DNA from: Symsagittifera roscoffensis
Lineage: Eukaryota > Xenacoelomorpha > Acoela > Convolutidae
DNA: 62,000 nucleotides
Direction of reading: 5' to 3'
Assembly (NCBI RefSeq): GCF_963678635.1
Contig: NC_087062.1
Location: forward strand, 65,408,647-65,470,646
The position numbers and the translations under genes are program-made. Below, piece after piece: positions 60,391 through 62,000 of this stretch. Numbering within the stretch: position 1 is the first letter of the stretch; the number at the start of each line of letters is the position of its first letter. Below the pieces are notes generated by a model that saw only the letters and a program-made list of their open reading frames with translations, was not told the origin of the DNA and searched no databases.

Positions 60391-62000
60391 CAAATTCAAG
60401 AAAATCAAAAAACTACAGAATTTTTTGGAAGCAAATTAAAATGTATAAGAGCTTATGCAGCTCTTCAAATTTAACAATTTTTATAGCCATTTTTTATTAA
60501 AACTAAGCCAATCGATTTAAATTTGTTTCGAACTATCTGCACTTTTGTAATAGGTAAGCGTAATTTACTTTCCAAAAAAGTGAGCCTACACGGAAACACA
60601 TAATTGCGCCACTTGCCATACATTATAAAGAAAATAAAGAAAAAGGTAGCCGTAAGAAAATGAGACGAAACCCAGTATGAAAAAAAATGTTTCAAATTAG
60701 TTAGAATGAAGCTCATTTGAGTATAACGACGGATAATCAACAAACCGCCATGTCTACAAACGCCATATCTTGAAGCCGAAATTGCATGCATCAGAATAAT
60801 GTAAATTACATCAGAATTAAGTAACAATTGCATAACAACAATGACTATCTGTTGTTATACAGCACTACAATATTAATTTTCGGCGTGTTGGAATGGTAAT
60901 CCTATTTTCGGTTTGTTGGCCCTTCGGCTAGTTGGCCTACCGATTAAAACATGTCGAGGAAGGATTTGACAGCGTTAAAAAAGCTTTGAAACACATTTTA
61001 CGAGGCGAAAACTGAGCCAAAAATACTCGAGACGATAGTTGAGCCGATAAATGCTCCATATGCATCTCACAAAGAAAATCTACCTGTCCGACGAATGCCA
61101 GGAGAGGGAGATTAAAATCATTATTACGCTGGAAAAAGAAAAACAGCGGTGAATTGAGCTTTGCAACATTTTAAATACATCGCAAATATAACATGGCGAA
61201 AGAAAAAATTTGTCTAAAGAAAATAAAAAATAAATACACCAAAACTTTCATATCACAATTTGCTTCGAATGAAATTCATTTTAGAAGAACCAAGACGACA
61301 ATTGCTGACCTGAAGGACAATTGCTGACCTCAACCTAGAATTAGAAAAAAACTTCCAAAGCCGTAACTAAGCCGACGATACTTGGGTAGACAACCGCTTA
61401 GCCCAAAAAATGCGCTTAAGACCTGAGCATAAAAGACATCAAATACTCGGAAGTTATTGAATCATCCTCAGCAAAAAAATATCGACCAATTGCCCAACAA
61501 GCGACTAAATATGAGGCTACTAAGCCGATAAAACAAGCCGAAACATTTTAAGCCAAAAAAAATAAAAAAGAGTCAATGAACGCAAGGACTAACGATTTTC
61601 AAAGTAGATATGGCCTTTAAGCTCTTTGAACTTCAGGAAAAAATAATGTTTCACACTTTTTTTGATAAAATTCACTCCGCTTGGATTCCGCTGGGAAATC
61701 TGAAAATTTAAATTAGATAGTAAAACTCGATCACATTTTTGTGTGACCTTTACACTCGATAGTGGGCTTTTCGATAGTGGGAGTTGCCTTTCGATAAAGA
61801 AAATGAACTGAAGTTAAAAACAAAAAAAAGTCGAACAGCGAAAAATCAAACTTGAGCGTGAACAAATTTAATGCATTTTTCAAATCTTTATCACGACTCT
61901 TACAAGAAACTTCACTAGGTTCATGTACTTTTAACAATTCAAAAATATAATCCAAAACGGGGTGGCCTCCAGGAGATGAGTCATCTTATCAATACTGTTC
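60391..62000 (+). repeat. 2.32-kb tandem unit, second copy (C), cut by window edge
   Basis: It is nearly identical to 58073-59683, including ORFs with the same translations at 60471-60833 and 58153-58515. More copies could follow beyond the window. The junction contains a local repeat of CAAATTCAAGAAAA (60370, 60391). Confidence 0.92.

Overview
This is nuclear DNA from an invertebrate animal, read without alignments. Four host genes have ordinary GT-AG introns: a type II NADH dehydrogenase (3' part only), a DUSP14/18-like dual-specificity phosphatase, a MAGI-type multi-PDZ scaffold gene and, on the minus strand, mitochondrial enoyl-CoA hydratase (ECHS1). A MAGI scaffold and PTS-like ECHS1 place it in Metazoa; an alternative NADH dehydrogenase is kept by only some animal lineages (from memory: several non-bilaterian and deuterostome groups). 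I cannot name the species. An appendicularian is one possibility, because env-bearing Ty3/gypsy elements are known there, but this is speculation.

Layout. 1-815: end of NDH-2. 1209-3868: DUSP in three exons. 5154-32967: MAGI in thirteen exons that join in phase to a 1207-residue protein (one PDZ, a guanylate-kinase-like region, one WW, five more PDZ). Its first coding intron holds a very large antisense LTR retroelement, 5520-24436 (18.9 kb), with 410-bp LTRs that differ at one base, a 4-bp target duplication, and TG...CA ends. In element order it carries: a 5' leader with repeated motifs and a 77-codon ORF, a basic 155-aa ORF, a 451-aa ORF, a single-frame Gag-Pol of 2075 aa (capsid, CCHC knuckle, protease, reverse transcriptase, RNase H, integrase), an integrase C-terminal segment displaced into another frame, two tiny hydrophobic ORFs, a 378-codon open frame without any ATG, an 872-aa envelope-like glycoprotein, and a 601-aa protein of unknown function. 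ORF pairs overlap as ATGA at two points. This element is the most unusual object in the window.

32968-50025 is gene-poor and AT-rich. It holds hAT-like MITEs with CAGGRGCGG ends, a GT microsatellite, a nearly identical 4.36-kb tandem duplication (about 35576-44296), a 47.7-kb minisatellite and unique sequence. ECHS1 occupies 50026-51550 on the minus strand. From 51340 to the end, a nested set of segmental duplications copies the 5' part of ECHS1 exon 1 with its upstream flank (copy A 51340-56207, copy B 56491-60371), and part of B is again tandemly copied (C, 60391 to the edge). Copy A contains a 951-bp non-autonomous hAT element with 8-bp target duplication; copy B retains the empty site, which proves the insertion.

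The host genes do not form a pathway: two are mitochondrial enzymes (electron entry into the ubiquinone pool; beta-oxidation), one a small phosphatase, one a junction scaffold. The retroelement is young and may affect MAGI splicing because it sits 23 bp from a splice donor.
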